DNA of 64,000 nucleotides from JANSWP01 sp041941305. Its GTDB lineage: Bacteria > Bacteroidota > Bacteroidia > Chitinophagales > Saprospiraceae. Below, piece by piece: positions 27,335-36,080 of the stretch. Below the pieces are notes generated by a model. That model was not told the DNA's origin and searched no databases. It worked only from the letters and a program-made list of their open reading frames with translations. The stretch spans positions 1-64,000 of the forward strand of contig JBGTQJ010000056.1 in the NCBI GenBank assembly GCA_041941305.1, in the 5' to 3' direction. Each line of letters opens with the position of its first letter. The first letter of the stretch is position 1. The translations under genes and the position numbers were made by a program.

Positions 27335-28768
27335 TTAATTTGGTATCCGAACCTCCTCGTGATAAGACCGCTCTGTATTTACTTCCCAGATATCAGTTTC
27401 CCTATTTTCAATATTTTCCACTGCCAACATCGCCGTCAACATGGAGTGATCTTGATTATTGTATTTATGCAATCCGTTACGCCCAATCGTCTGAAGGTTT
27501 TCAATCGAGTCAATGTAGTTTTTGATAATCTCCAAATAGGCTTTGTATTCACCAGTATAAACTGGATAAGCTTTGGGTTGGCGTATGACAACTCCGTCCA
27601 GGATATTTTTTTCATCCACCAATTTCAGATAATCCAATTCTTTAGTTGCCATCTTTATTAAATCTTCATTGCTTTTTTCCCACAATTCATCCTTTTCTAA
27701 ACAAAAGTATTCCAAGCCAATACAACTTGTATCTTGTTTGTTATATGGAACCATAAATGGGCTCCAATTTCGATAATTTTGAATGCGACCAACTTTTACC
27801 TCCGGTGAGTGAATGTATATCCAATTATCCGGAAAAAGATTATCCTGCTTCACAATCAATCCTACGGTCAAGAAATCTCTATAGGTTAATTTTTTAGCGG
27901 CTTGAACCACATTTTCTGGAGGTGCAGGCTCCATGGATAAGATTAATTGGGAAATAGGCATGGAAGAAATGAAGTGTTTGGCAGTTACTTCATACGTTTC
28001 CCTTCCTGTGTTGATTATTATTCTATTAACTCGACTTTTGCCCAAAATGATTTTGCTTACCCCGGATTCCAACCGAGCCTCATTGCCTTTCTCCGCCAGT
28101 AATTGAGCAACTCTTTCCCAAAGCATGCCCGGTCCTTGTTTTGGATAATAAAAATTGTCAACTAAGGTAGTGATTTCTCCCTTCTTTTGTGGAAAGAGTG
28201 CATTTTTTAAAGCCCTCCAAAGGGTCAAACTCTTAATTCTTTGTGCCGCCCATTCAGCCTTAATCTCATCACAGGGGATACCCCATACCTTTTCTGTATA
28301 GGTTTTGAAAAAGATAAAAAACAAGCGTTTACCAAAACGATTGGAGACCCATTGTTTTAGATTGTCCTCACGTTGGTAGGGAAATAGCTTGGAAGCTATA
28401 AAGCTAAAACCAATTCGAATATTTTCCAGGACCCCCAACTTCTTAATTACATCAAATAATTGTATAGGATAATAAAAGAATTTGCCTTTGTAATATATTC
28501 TGGACATCCTTGGTCGCAACAGAAAATCTTCACCTAAAACTTCTTCCCACATTTCCTGGACTCGGTCGATTTTGGTAAAAAATCGATGACCGCCAATATC
28601 AATTTTGTAGCCTTTATAATCTTCAGTTCTTGAGATGCCGCCTACTTGTTTTCCTTTTTCGAGAACGATACATTTTTTGTTTTTTTTCGTCAGTTCATAA
28701 GCAGCAGTCAAGCCAGCTGGGCCTGCACCGATGATGGCAGCATCATAATGCATATCAGGTTGATTCAT
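27335..28768 (-). CDS. FAD-dependent oxidoreductase of the UDP-galactopyranose mutase/amine oxidase type
   Basis: A 477-residue flavoprotein. The N-terminal Rossmann motif AAIIGAGPAGLTAAYEL and the FAD-binding VLEKGKQVGGISRT are followed by IDIGGHRFFTK, a signature of UGM-like NAD(P)-binding Rossmann amine-oxidase family members found in polysaccharide loci. The C-terminal block NLQTIGRNGLHKYNNQDHSMLTAMLAVENI is the FAD-pyrophosphate/isoalloxazine end motif. It probably modifies a nucleotide sugar or lipid-linked sugar; true UGM activity is not established. Nearby glycosyltransferases support a polysaccharide role. Confidence 0.85.
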   Translation of the reverse strand: MNQPDMHYDAAIIGAGPAGLTAAYELTKKNKKCIVLEKGKQVGGISRTEDYKGYKIDIGGHRFFTKIDRVQEMWEEVLGEDFLLRPRMSRIYYKGKFFYYPIQLFDVIKKLGVLENIRIGFSFIASKLFPYQREDNLKQWVSNRFGKRLFFIFFKTYTEKVWGIPCDEIKAEWAAQRIKSLTLWRALKNALFPQKKGEITTLVDNFYYPKQGPGMLWERVAQLLAEKGNEARLESGVSKIILGKSRVNRIIINTGRETYEVTAKHFISSMPISQLILSMEPAPPENVVQAAKKLTYRDFLTVGLIVKQDNLFPDNWIYIHSPEVKVGRIQNYRNWSPFMVPYNKQDTSCIGLEYFCLEKDELWEKSNEDLIKMATKELDYLKLVDEKNILDGVVIRQPKAYPVYTGEYKAYLEIIKNYIDSIENLQTIGRNGLHKYNNQDHSMLTAMLAVENIENRETDIWEVNTERSYHEEVRIPN

Positions 28769-28845
28769 AATGTACGGGTTTAAAAATGCGAAAAGAATAA
28801 TTAACAGGTTCAGTGAAAATGCATTTAATTTTCCTACATAAACAC

Positions 28846-29021
28846 TTAAGGAATGGTGCTAGAATAAATTTACTTTCTTCGATAGTTTAATTTTTCATCA
28901 GGCAAGGCGAAAAACGTAGGCGAAGCAGCGCTTCGGCGCTCCGATAGCTATCGGAGTTCAACGCAGCCTGGTGGAAAAAGAAGCATCGAAGAATGGAAGT
29001 TTATTTTTGAACCATTCCTAA
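28846..29021. repeat. Long-hairpin intergenic element, copy 5
   Basis: The first 37 nt (TTAAGGAATGGTGCTAG..., 28846-28882) pairs with the complement of the last 37 nt with about eight mismatches; the inner TTTTTCATCAGGC pairs with the complement of GCCTGGTGGAAAAA. The apex has nested perfect palindromes (GCAGCGCTTCGGCGC; CTCCGATAGCTATCGGAG). The shared motif here is GGCGAAAAACGTAGGCG. It fills most of the 297 bp gap between the P450 and FAD-oxidoreductase genes. Confidence 0.72.
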
Positions 29022-29065
29022 TCTCCAAAAAGCCAAATGAAAATTAAATGTGTGGATTGATTTCA

Positions 29066-30418
29066 TTAGAGGTTATTTGACTCAACCTCAAACCACAAAC
29101 CGTTTTTTGGCGTAAGGGTAATTCCGGGATCAAGGATTACTTCTTGATCTGGTAACAATGAAAATTTATATTTTGAGGCGATCATCGCCAACACTAATGT
29201 ATATTCCATTTTGGCGAAAGGTTTCCCAATACAAAGCCTTGGGCCACCGCCAAATGGGAAATAGGCATATTTAGGACGATTTTTTTGGATTTCAGGTAAA
29301 AATCTTTCAGGTTCAAATTTTTCTGGATTGGGAAAATATTTGGGGTTTCTGTGTACTACATAAGGACATAAATAAATTTTTGAACCAGGTGGAATTTTTG
29401 TACCCCTAGGTAGCTCATCCTGTTGTGAAGCTATTCGCACAAAAATCCATGTTGGCGGAAATATTCGCATACTTTCCGAAATGACCATTTCTGTGTAAGT
29501 CAAATTTGGAAGGTCTTTTATGGTTGGCAAATTACCCTTTAAAACAGTGGATAATTCTTCTTCCAACTTTCCTAAAATAGTAGGATGTTGAGATAAGTTA
29601 TAGAGAGACCAGGTCAAAGCCTCCCCAATTGTCTCATATCCGGTAATCAAAAGGGTAATTGCCTCATCTCTTACTTGTCTGTCATTCATCACACTTCCAT
29701 CCTTGTATGGCTGACGCATGATCATTGTTAATAAATCAACGGAAGGGATATCCTCTTTCCTTCTTTTTTTTATAGCTTTATAAATAAAATCATCAATGAA
29801 ACGTATTGCTTTTCGATGACGTAAATTGATTCGATTAGGCAAATATTCAGGGAAGGGAAATAGTGAACTGAATAGATAAAAATTAAAAGCTCGCCTTGTG
29901 GTCACTGCTTCTGCCAGTTCTTTTTCATACCCTTTTTGGTCTTTTCCAAATAGAGCCTTTAAGTTTACTTGTTGGGCGAGATCCAACATTTCGTCTGAGA
30001 TATTGATGCGCTGTCCATTTTTCCAATCAGCTGTTTTTTGATTGGTTACTTCAATGGTATCATCTACGAACTTTAAAATTGCTTCCTGATGGAAGGCAGG
30101 TTGTAACATCCTTCGCTGTTGTAAATGTTCAGAATTGAATGTTGTGAGCAATCCTTTTCCGTAAATTTTTCGACCTCTTGAACCAGTTAGCCTTGGTGTT
30201 TTTTCATAATTTCTGGAATTGGTGACCAGTACATGTTTAATATCTTCTGCATTATTCAACAAAAATGTTTTTCCGCCAATTGAGAGTGGAGCGACTTCCC
30301 CATATTTTTTGGCAGCCGCCATTAAAAAACCCAATTTATCGGAAAGGAAAGAGGTTAAATGCCCCTGAAATGGATATTTCCTCAAACGAATGGCATCTGT
30401 TTCCTGATATTTAATCAT
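29066..30418 (-). CDS. Cytochrome P450
   Basis: A 450-residue bacterial P450 without a membrane anchor. Diagnostic features are the I-helix TGYET (259-263) for oxygen activation, the K-helix ESMR (315-318, ExxR), the FEPERF segment (368-373) and the heme loop FGGGPRLCIG with ligand Cys396. It begins 1 bp after the upstream glycosyltransferase gene ends, so it is translationally linked to a polysaccharide cluster. That is uncommon for a P450. A substrate such as a lipid carrier or glycolipid tail is inferred from context. No ferredoxin or reductase gene is in the window. Confidence 0.94.
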   Translation of the reverse strand: MIKYQETDAIRLRKYPFQGHLTSFLSDKLGFLMAAAKKYGEVAPLSIGGKTFLLNNAEDIKHVLVTNSRNYEKTPRLTGSRGRKIYGKGLLTTFNSEHLQQRRMLQPAFHQEAILKFVDDTIEVTNQKTADWKNGQRINISDEMLDLAQQVNLKALFGKDQKGYEKELAEAVTTRRAFNFYLFSSLFPFPEYLPNRINLRHRKAIRFIDDFIYKAIKKRRKEDIPSVDLLTMIMRQPYKDGSVMNDRQVRDEAITLLITGYETIGEALTWSLYNLSQHPTILGKLEEELSTVLKGNLPTIKDLPNLTYTEMVISESMRIFPPTWIFVRIASQQDELPRGTKIPPGSKIYLCPYVVHRNPKYFPNPEKFEPERFLPEIQKNRPKYAYFPFGGGPRLCIGKPFAKMEYTLVLAMIASKYKFSLLPDQEVILDPGITLTPKNGLWFEVESNNL

Positions 30419-30419
30419 G

Positions 30420-31670
30420 TTATTTCAAAATCTTTTTTTGACACATTTTTTCCATTTCAATATTCGCAATCAATTCATAATATCGTTTCAAGTATGCTTT
30501 GGTTGTCCAATTCTCCTTATAACATTTATAGCCGTTGATTCCTAATTCCATTTGGAGAGTTTTGTCTTCCTGCAATCTTTCCATATAGTGGATTAATTCA
30601 TCATTATTATTGTAATTGAATCCCCCGATACTCTTTTCGACAACCTCAATGAGTGACCCACGGTGGCGAGCGATAACAGGAGTTTTATAAGCAAAGGCTT
30701 CCAAAATAACCAATGGGAAAACTTCATAGCATAAAGAAGGGACGATAACTGCTGTCGCTCTCTTATATAAATTTGAAAGCACTCTAAATGCAACCCTGCC
30801 AAGAAAATGAATATTAGTTGAATTCCCTGCCAATTCCTTTAATTCATTTTCCAAAGAGCCGTCACCCGCAATAACTAAATCGGCTTTTTTAAAATTTTGA
30901 AAAACTGAAATCAATGTTTGAGGACCTTTTATTTTTTCTAAACGCCCAACATATAAGAAGTAAGGTTTCTCCCTTTTAATCTCCAAGACTTCCGATTCAT
31001 CAAAATCCGTTTTAGGCGAAGGCAAAAAATTTGGGATATGAACAAATGGCCCATCGAATCCGAATTCCAAATGTTTCTTAAAGGTAAATAAACTGGGAGA
31101 GATTATCCGATCAATATGACTCATAGCATTATTCAAAAAATTGGATAATCGCCACCATTGCACAGGTCTTTTCCCGACTATTTGACATTTTATGCAATCC
31201 CTTTTTTCACAAATATCTTTATTGTTTTTCCATAAGACATGCATTGGACATATTAGCCAATGCTCATGAGTAGTATATATTTTTATCGCATTGCCCAACT
31301 TAATTATATCAAGCCCAATTAAGGACATATTGTGGTAGTTGATGACATCAAATTGTTTCTTTTCAATTAAATCTTTGATATATTTTTTTTTAACCCCCGA
31401 CTGTCCGGTTTGTTGGGTCACCAAAGGTGACAAAAATCCTACTTTGCTTCTTAATGAGTGAACGGTCACATTGGGATGATGCTCCGGTTTATTTTTAGGA
31501 ACAGTTTTCTCCAGAATATGATAAGCATCAACACAATGGACAACATCCACGGTATGACCTTCCTCCGCCAACATATTGCTTAACCGAAAGATGAAAATCC
31601 CGTCTCCTCCGAAATTATAAGGAGGAAAAAAGGTAGTTATCATTAAAAATTTGAGCCTTTCAAAAGCCAT
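30420..31670 (-). CDS. Glycosyltransferase family 4
   Basis: A 416-residue GT-B enzyme. The N-terminal domain begins MITTFFPPYNFGGDGIFIFRLSNMLAEEGHTVDVVH, with the glycine-rich acceptor loop of GT4. The C-terminal domain has FLYVGRLEKIKGPQTLI, LVIAGDGSLENELKELA and the donor-site AVIVPSLCYEVFPLVILEAFA (E-x7-E-type). A Cys-rich loop near 145-165 (LICPMHVLW, CEKRDCIKC) could bind zinc and is typical of some GT4 members. It overlaps the SGNH gene by 11 bp and nearly touches the P450 gene. Confidence 0.92.
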   Translation of the reverse strand: MAFERLKFLMITTFFPPYNFGGDGIFIFRLSNMLAEEGHTVDVVHCVDAYHILEKTVPKNKPEHHPNVTVHSLRSKVGFLSPLVTQQTGQSGVKKKYIKDLIEKKQFDVINYHNMSLIGLDIIKLGNAIKIYTTHEHWLICPMHVLWKNNKDICEKRDCIKCQIVGKRPVQWWRLSNFLNNAMSHIDRIISPSLFTFKKHLEFGFDGPFVHIPNFLPSPKTDFDESEVLEIKREKPYFLYVGRLEKIKGPQTLISVFQNFKKADLVIAGDGSLENELKELAGNSTNIHFLGRVAFRVLSNLYKRATAVIVPSLCYEVFPLVILEAFAYKTPVIARHRGSLIEVVEKSIGGFNYNNNDELIHYMERLQEDKTLQMELGINGYKCYKENWTTKAYLKRYYELIANIEMEKMCQKKILK

Positions 31671-32865
31671 GGCTTAAATTATCATTAATTTTTTCAGATA
31701 AATATTCGGCTGTTTTTTGATATGCCTTTGCTGAAGGATGTCCGTCATAAGGAATAAAGTATTCTGGGTTTTCCTGATGATAATCTGGCAATATTTGTTT
31801 TATTTCAATTAAATCGATTTCCAATTTTGTTAGCTTTGAGCGAATATTCTCATATAAATCGACTTCTAATTTTTGACTTTGTAATGCTAAAGAAACATCC
31901 CACAACAGAACTTTAAAAGTTCCGCCATATCTTTCCAAATAAACCCTTTCTAATTCTTTGACAACTGCAGCATACAGCTCAAAGTCTTCTTTAGTGATTT
32001 TTCTTTTGTCAAAAAATACTTTGTTTAGGGTGTACGATTTTGACAACATCCTCAAAAAGTTCCCAATCCAAAAATTATGGTAAGCACCCTGATAAAGTAT
32101 ATTACCGTCTTTTCGGATTTCATATTTGGGATCAATAAATGAGTATTTAATTTTACCCGCTACACGATGGACATGATGTGGTATAGCCTGGTAAACAGCA
32201 GCGACAGGTTCGTACCCTGAAATGACATCTTTTTCCTTCTCATGCTCCAATAGTGCAAGCATATGATGGGGACCATATCCGCCATACCCAAAGTTAAATG
32301 ATTTAAACTTATGCTGAGTTGCTAACTGGAATTGAAAAGGCAAAGTCTCTTCATCATTAACGCCAGCTCCAAACGTAAAGGAACCTCCCAAAAAGAGAAC
32401 TGCCGAATTGGTTAAAGTTGGAACTTGTGGAGTTATTCGCCAACCGTATTGATTATTATGAACCCTTACATCATAAACTAAAGTATCGCCATAATATCTT
32501 TTGGCATTTATAATTGAATTTTTAAAAGCTTTATATCCTAATAACTTGTCCCCTTGGACATGCCCCCCTTTAATAGCCTCTATTTCTGTATAAAGGTTTG
32601 CCTTCCAAGCTCCAAAAGAAAACAAACCAATGTAGTATGCTTCAACAACACCAAATGCAAGAACGCAACTTCCAAAATATAGCACAATCAATTGATTTCG
32701 CTCCTTTTTTGAATATACAAAAGCAATTGAACTCACAATTATCCATAACAAACAGACATATATATAATGGAATCTTTTGCTGTATTTTATTATAGCAATT
32801 GACAACAAGATTGAAATTAGGAAAACGAAAATCATGAAAATGTTCTTTCGAAAATCTCTCACCAT
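31660..32865 (-). CDS. Membrane-anchored SGNH/GDSL-like hydrolase or O-acyltransferase partner
   Basis: A 401-residue protein. The first 95 residues contain three hydrophobic segments (FMIFVFLISILLSIAI, YIYVCLLWIIVSSIAF and LIVLYFGSCVLAFGVV). The catalytic-type blocks follow: VLFLGGSFTFGAGVND (Ser block), NFGYGGYGPHHML (Gly/Asn-like block) and a C-terminal DGHPSAKAY (Asp-His). This combination suggests hydrolysis or transfer of acyl groups on polysaccharide at the periplasmic face. The start is an ATG at 32865. It overlaps the next gene by 11 bp. Confidence 0.8.
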   Translation of the reverse strand: MVRDFRKNIFMIFVFLISILLSIAIIKYSKRFHYIYVCLLWIIVSSIAFVYSKKERNQLIVLYFGSCVLAFGVVEAYYIGLFSFGAWKANLYTEIEAIKGGHVQGDKLLGYKAFKNSIINAKRYYGDTLVYDVRVHNNQYGWRITPQVPTLTNSAVLFLGGSFTFGAGVNDEETLPFQFQLATQHKFKSFNFGYGGYGPHHMLALLEHEKEKDVISGYEPVAAVYQAIPHHVHRVAGKIKYSFIDPKYEIRKDGNILYQGAYHNFWIGNFLRMLSKSYTLNKVFFDKRKITKEDFELYAAVVKELERVYLERYGGTFKVLLWDVSLALQSQKLEVDLYENIRSKLTKLEIDLIEIKQILPDYHQENPEYFIPYDGHPSAKAYQKTAEYLSEKINDNLSHGF

Positions 32866-32910
32866 TTTTTCGTTTCTATTGGAATAACCTTACCCAAATT
32901 TTAAAAAACA

Positions 32911-33789
32911 TTAGACACCCTTTTTATTGACTGCATATAATAAAGCAGAGGAACCCTGCAAAATATATGTTTTGAAGGCTTTATTTTTTGCCACAAAAAA
33001 ATCAACAACTTGCCAGGTTTCTATAGAATCGACATGGATATCCTCAATAATTATCCAACCGTTTTTCTTTATATTTTTTAATCCAAAAAGCAGGGTGTTA
33101 AGGTTAGCCCCAATGGAATGTAAACCATCATCAATGATAATATCGTAAGTAGGGCTGTTAAAAGAACGTTGCATATTCAAAAAGGTCTCAGCGTTCATTT
33201 GATTTACAAAACTGGTCTGTATTCTGTCTTCTGAAAACAGAATATCTCTGTCTATATCACCGCCATATATATTAGCATTGGGAAGGTATTCTCTAAATGC
33301 TCTCAAGGAAGCGCCTGGTACTCCTTTTTTCCCCATTGACGATAATAATTTTGGATTATTCGTTCCTAATCCTATTTCCAATAAATTAATTTCGGACTCT
33401 ACGCCCAGCAATTTTAAAACATAAGAATAAAATATGTAATAATTGTGATTATTTGCTTTGTCGGACCCATGTTTATCTAATAAATCCTTTAAAGCTATAT
33501 CTGAACCCTTTCTGTAATTTTCGATATATTCAATTTTTCCAGCAGAACCAAGATGGTCATTTAATAATGAATGTAATTGAGGGATGAACATACTTGCAGA
33601 ATGAACCCATGTTTCTCTGAATTTGATATCATTAGTAGAGGAAGCTCTAAAATGTTTATATAACGGACCTACAGGGGCCTTTACCTTTTTTAATACCTTC
33701 ATTTTAAACCAATGATATTTAGGTCGCAACCTGCTGTAAATCGAAGTAGGTAAATATCTTTTAGCGAGGTCTTTGGTGTAATTTAGCAT
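32911..33789 (-). CDS. SAM-dependent methyltransferase
   Basis: A 292-residue protein with a class I methyltransferase core. Motif I is INLLEIGLGTNNP, an acidic residue follows in NANIYGGDID, and DIIIDDGLHS and NGWIIIEDIH are the post-motif strands. The arrangement LLDKHGSDKANNHNY before motif I resembles methyltransferases from sugar-modification clusters. The first 70 residues are basic and may contact another protein. It probably O-methylates a sugar in the exported glycan. It lies 45 bp upstream of the SGNH gene. Confidence 0.82.
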   Translation of the reverse strand: MLNYTKDLAKRYLPTSIYSRLRPKYHWFKMKVLKKVKAPVGPLYKHFRASSTNDIKFRETWVHSASMFIPQLHSLLNDHLGSAGKIEYIENYRKGSDIALKDLLDKHGSDKANNHNYYIFYSYVLKLLGVESEINLLEIGLGTNNPKLLSSMGKKGVPGASLRAFREYLPNANIYGGDIDRDILFSEDRIQTSFVNQMNAETFLNMQRSFNSPTYDIIIDDGLHSIGANLNTLLFGLKNIKKNGWIIIEDIHVDSIETWQVVDFFVAKNKAFKTYILQGSSALLYAVNKKGV

Positions 33790-34038
33790 ATAGATTATTT
33801 TCTTTATTGTACTTTTTTATGGGGTAAGAATTCACTATATAAATATTGAAACTAAAGCAAAAAGAGCGAAAACAATTGGTCAAATGACCTTGTTCATTTT
33901 TAAATTGGACGAAAGCCAATTTCACCTTTCGCTCAAAGGAAACTGACCAAACCACGGCTTGATGAATTAGCACTTGTTCATCTTCATAACATTGATGAAT
34001 CAAAGGAGTAATTAAGGATTTTTTTTACTTCATTATTT

Positions 34039-34830
34039 TCAAACAGATTGAGGAGTAAATTCCTTTGAAAAAAAGGTCTTTGCCGAAGTATCCTGAATCA
34101 ATGTTCCTTTATCTAAAACTAAAATCCGGTCACACAATTTTTCAATCAACTCCATATTATGGCTAACTAAAAGAATGGTCTGCCCTCTATTTGACATTCC
34201 TTCTAGTGTTTGTTTACTTCTTTCCCTGAACCCTTTGTCAGCCACCGCCAAAATTTCATCCAGAATCAAAATTTCCGGTTTCAATTGAGCGGCAATTGCA
34301 AAAGCCAACTTCACCCGCATGCCACTCGAATACCATTTGACGGGCGTGTCTATAAAGTCCTTCAATCCAGATATTTCAATGATTTTAGGTAATTGTTGTT
34401 TGATATAAGATCGCTTCATACCCAAAATGGCTCCTGTCATGTAAATATTCTCCAACCCAGTAAAATCTCTATGAAACCCTGTATCTACTTCCAGTAAGGA
34501 AGCAACAGAACCATGAATTTCTGCAAAACCCTCTGTCGGTTTGGTCACCCTTGAAAGGATTTTAAGCAAAACGGATTTACCAGCCCCATTATGCCCAATA
34601 AGCCCAACTACCTCTCCTTTTTTTATTTCAAAGGACACATTTCTCAAAGCCCAAACAAATTGCTTTTTATTTGTTTTTGAAGTACCATTGCTTGAAAAGC
34701 GCTTCCAAAAAATTCGATAAGGAGCTCGGATGATTTGACTCAGCAAATAACGCATCCGATAAATCGGACGTACTTCACTTACTCGAAATCTTTTTCCTAA
34801 GTTATTTACAATAATAACATGCGCTTTCAT
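34039..34830 (-). CDS. wzt: ABC exporter ATPase for polysaccharide (Wzt/TagH/KpsT-like)
   Basis: A 263-residue ATPase. Walker A is GHNGAGKSVLLK, the Q-loop region follows LEVDTGFHRDFTGLENIYMTG, the signature is SSGMRVKLAFAIA, Walker B is PEILILDEILAV and the switch His is in VSHNM. The motif GFHRDFTG is diagnostic of polysaccharide-exporting ABC-2 ATPases. It lacks the C-terminal glycan-binding extension of longer Wzt proteins. It follows the permease gene with a 3 bp gap. About 250 bp without a gene separates it from the methyltransferase gene; there I see only an AGAGCGAAA / TTTCGCTC inverted pair. Confidence 0.92.
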   Translation of the reverse strand: MKAHVIIVNNLGKRFRVSEVRPIYRMRYLLSQIIRAPYRIFWKRFSSNGTSKTNKKQFVWALRNVSFEIKKGEVVGLIGHNGAGKSVLLKILSRVTKPTEGFAEIHGSVASLLEVDTGFHRDFTGLENIYMTGAILGMKRSYIKQQLPKIIEISGLKDFIDTPVKWYSSGMRVKLAFAIAAQLKPEILILDEILAVADKGFRERSKQTLEGMSNRGQTILLVSHNMELIEKLCDRILVLDKGTLIQDTSAKTFFSKEFTPQSV

Positions 34831-34833
34831 AGC

Positions 34834-35658
34834 TTAAATCACATCAGCGAAATGATCTTCTCTTTTTCTGAAAAAATACAACCCTCCAATCAATAACAAA
34901 AAAACCATTGTGAACGAAACCGCAAAAATTAGCCCTGGTGGCTCTCCCTTTCCCAATAGCGCCCATCGAAACCCTTCTACTACGCCTGTCATGGGATTCA
35001 AAGCATACAACCACTGCCACTTTTCGGGAATCAGGTCTGAGGAATAGGCAATTGGTGTAGCAAAGAGCCCCGTTTGAATGATAAATGGCAGCATGTTCTC
35101 CACATCTCTATATTCTACATTAATCGCAGCTAACCAAAGTCCTACGGACATCGCTGCAGCAATCGCCATCAATACGAATAAGGGTGTATAAAGAATGGCT
35201 GTAGTTGGAACAATTCCATACAAAAGCATTAGAATGATGAGAACCGAAAAAGCAATGACAAAATCTACAAATGCAGCCAATACAGAGGCTATTGGCAGGG
35301 CAAGCCTGGGAAAATATACTTTGGTTATCAAATCACTATTGAGTCGCAAGGACATCGTTGATTTCGTCAAGGAATGGGCAAAAAATGTCCAGGGAACCAG
35401 CGCAACATATGTAAAAACTGGATATGGTGAACCGTCAGTTGGCGTTTTCATGAGATAACCAAACAAAACCGTAAAAATCAGCATCGTCAATACGGGCTGA
35501 AGAATCACCCATGCCCCTCCGATAAGCCTTTGTTTATACCTTATTTTTATCTCCCGCTGTGTTAAAATCAGGATTAAGTCCCAATTAGAAACCAGTTCCT
35601 TCAAATTCAACTGAACGAATTTGGTAGGCGGTTCAATTCTTGTTATGGTCTTGTTCAT
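34834..35658 (-). CDS. wzm: ABC-2 type polysaccharide export permease (Wzm-like)
   Basis: A 274-residue integral membrane protein with six TM segments. The cytoplasmic N-terminal helix LKELVSNWDLILILTQREIKIRYKQ precedes GGAWVILQPVLTMLIFTVLFGYLM, the hallmark of Wzm/KpsM/TagG permeases. The C-terminal NPMTGVVEGFRWALLG is also typical. It exports an undecaprenyl-linked glycan together with the ATPase encoded 3 bp downstream. The open frame begins at GTG 35664; ATG 35658 is preferred. A 416 bp gene-free region upstream (35665-36080) should hold the promoter of the locus. It contains a 9 bp inverted pair (ACAACCAAT ... ATTGGTTG) and nothing else that I recognise. Confidence 0.92.
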   Translation of the reverse strand: MNKTITRIEPPTKFVQLNLKELVSNWDLILILTQREIKIRYKQRLIGGAWVILQPVLTMLIFTVLFGYLMKTPTDGSPYPVFTYVALVPWTFFAHSLTKSTMSLRLNSDLITKVYFPRLALPIASVLAAFVDFVIAFSVLIILMLLYGIVPTTAILYTPLFVLMAIAAAMSVGLWLAAINVEYRDVENMLPFIIQTGLFATPIAYSSDLIPEKWQWLYALNPMTGVVEGFRWALLGKGEPPGLIFAVSFTMVFLLLIGGLYFFRKREDHFADVI

Positions 35659-36080
35659 CTCCACTTTATACTGCCAGGAGTAAATATTTGATCTAAAAAG
35701 CTCAAACTTAATAACATGAAAATGGCTTCGCCGACGATAAGTCGCAAAGGCTTATAGCATAATCTCCTTACAACCAATAAAGTCAGTAAAAAGGAACAGT
35801 TTCTCATAATTGGTTGACAGACAGTCATCTTATCATAATAAGACTACTGGTTTATCTGGCTTTTTTGGAACTTATTGGATGGAAGTTGTAATATTGTATG
35901 TAGTTTTTAAAAATTGATAACTCGGCTATTCATTCAGGTTAGATAATGACAATGATAGTTATTTTTTGTATTGCTTCCAAAATTAGAGAAGTCAAAAAAA
36001 GAAAAATCAGTTCGAATATCTCCGTTCATGCTATCAACCGAAAATTTCGTAAAAATTAACGAATCAGGCACCCAATAAAA

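Noticed and set aside
33761..34003. 80-residue minus-strand frame before the methyltransferase gene
   Set aside because: No motif; overlaps the methyltransferase start; composition like spacer DNA.
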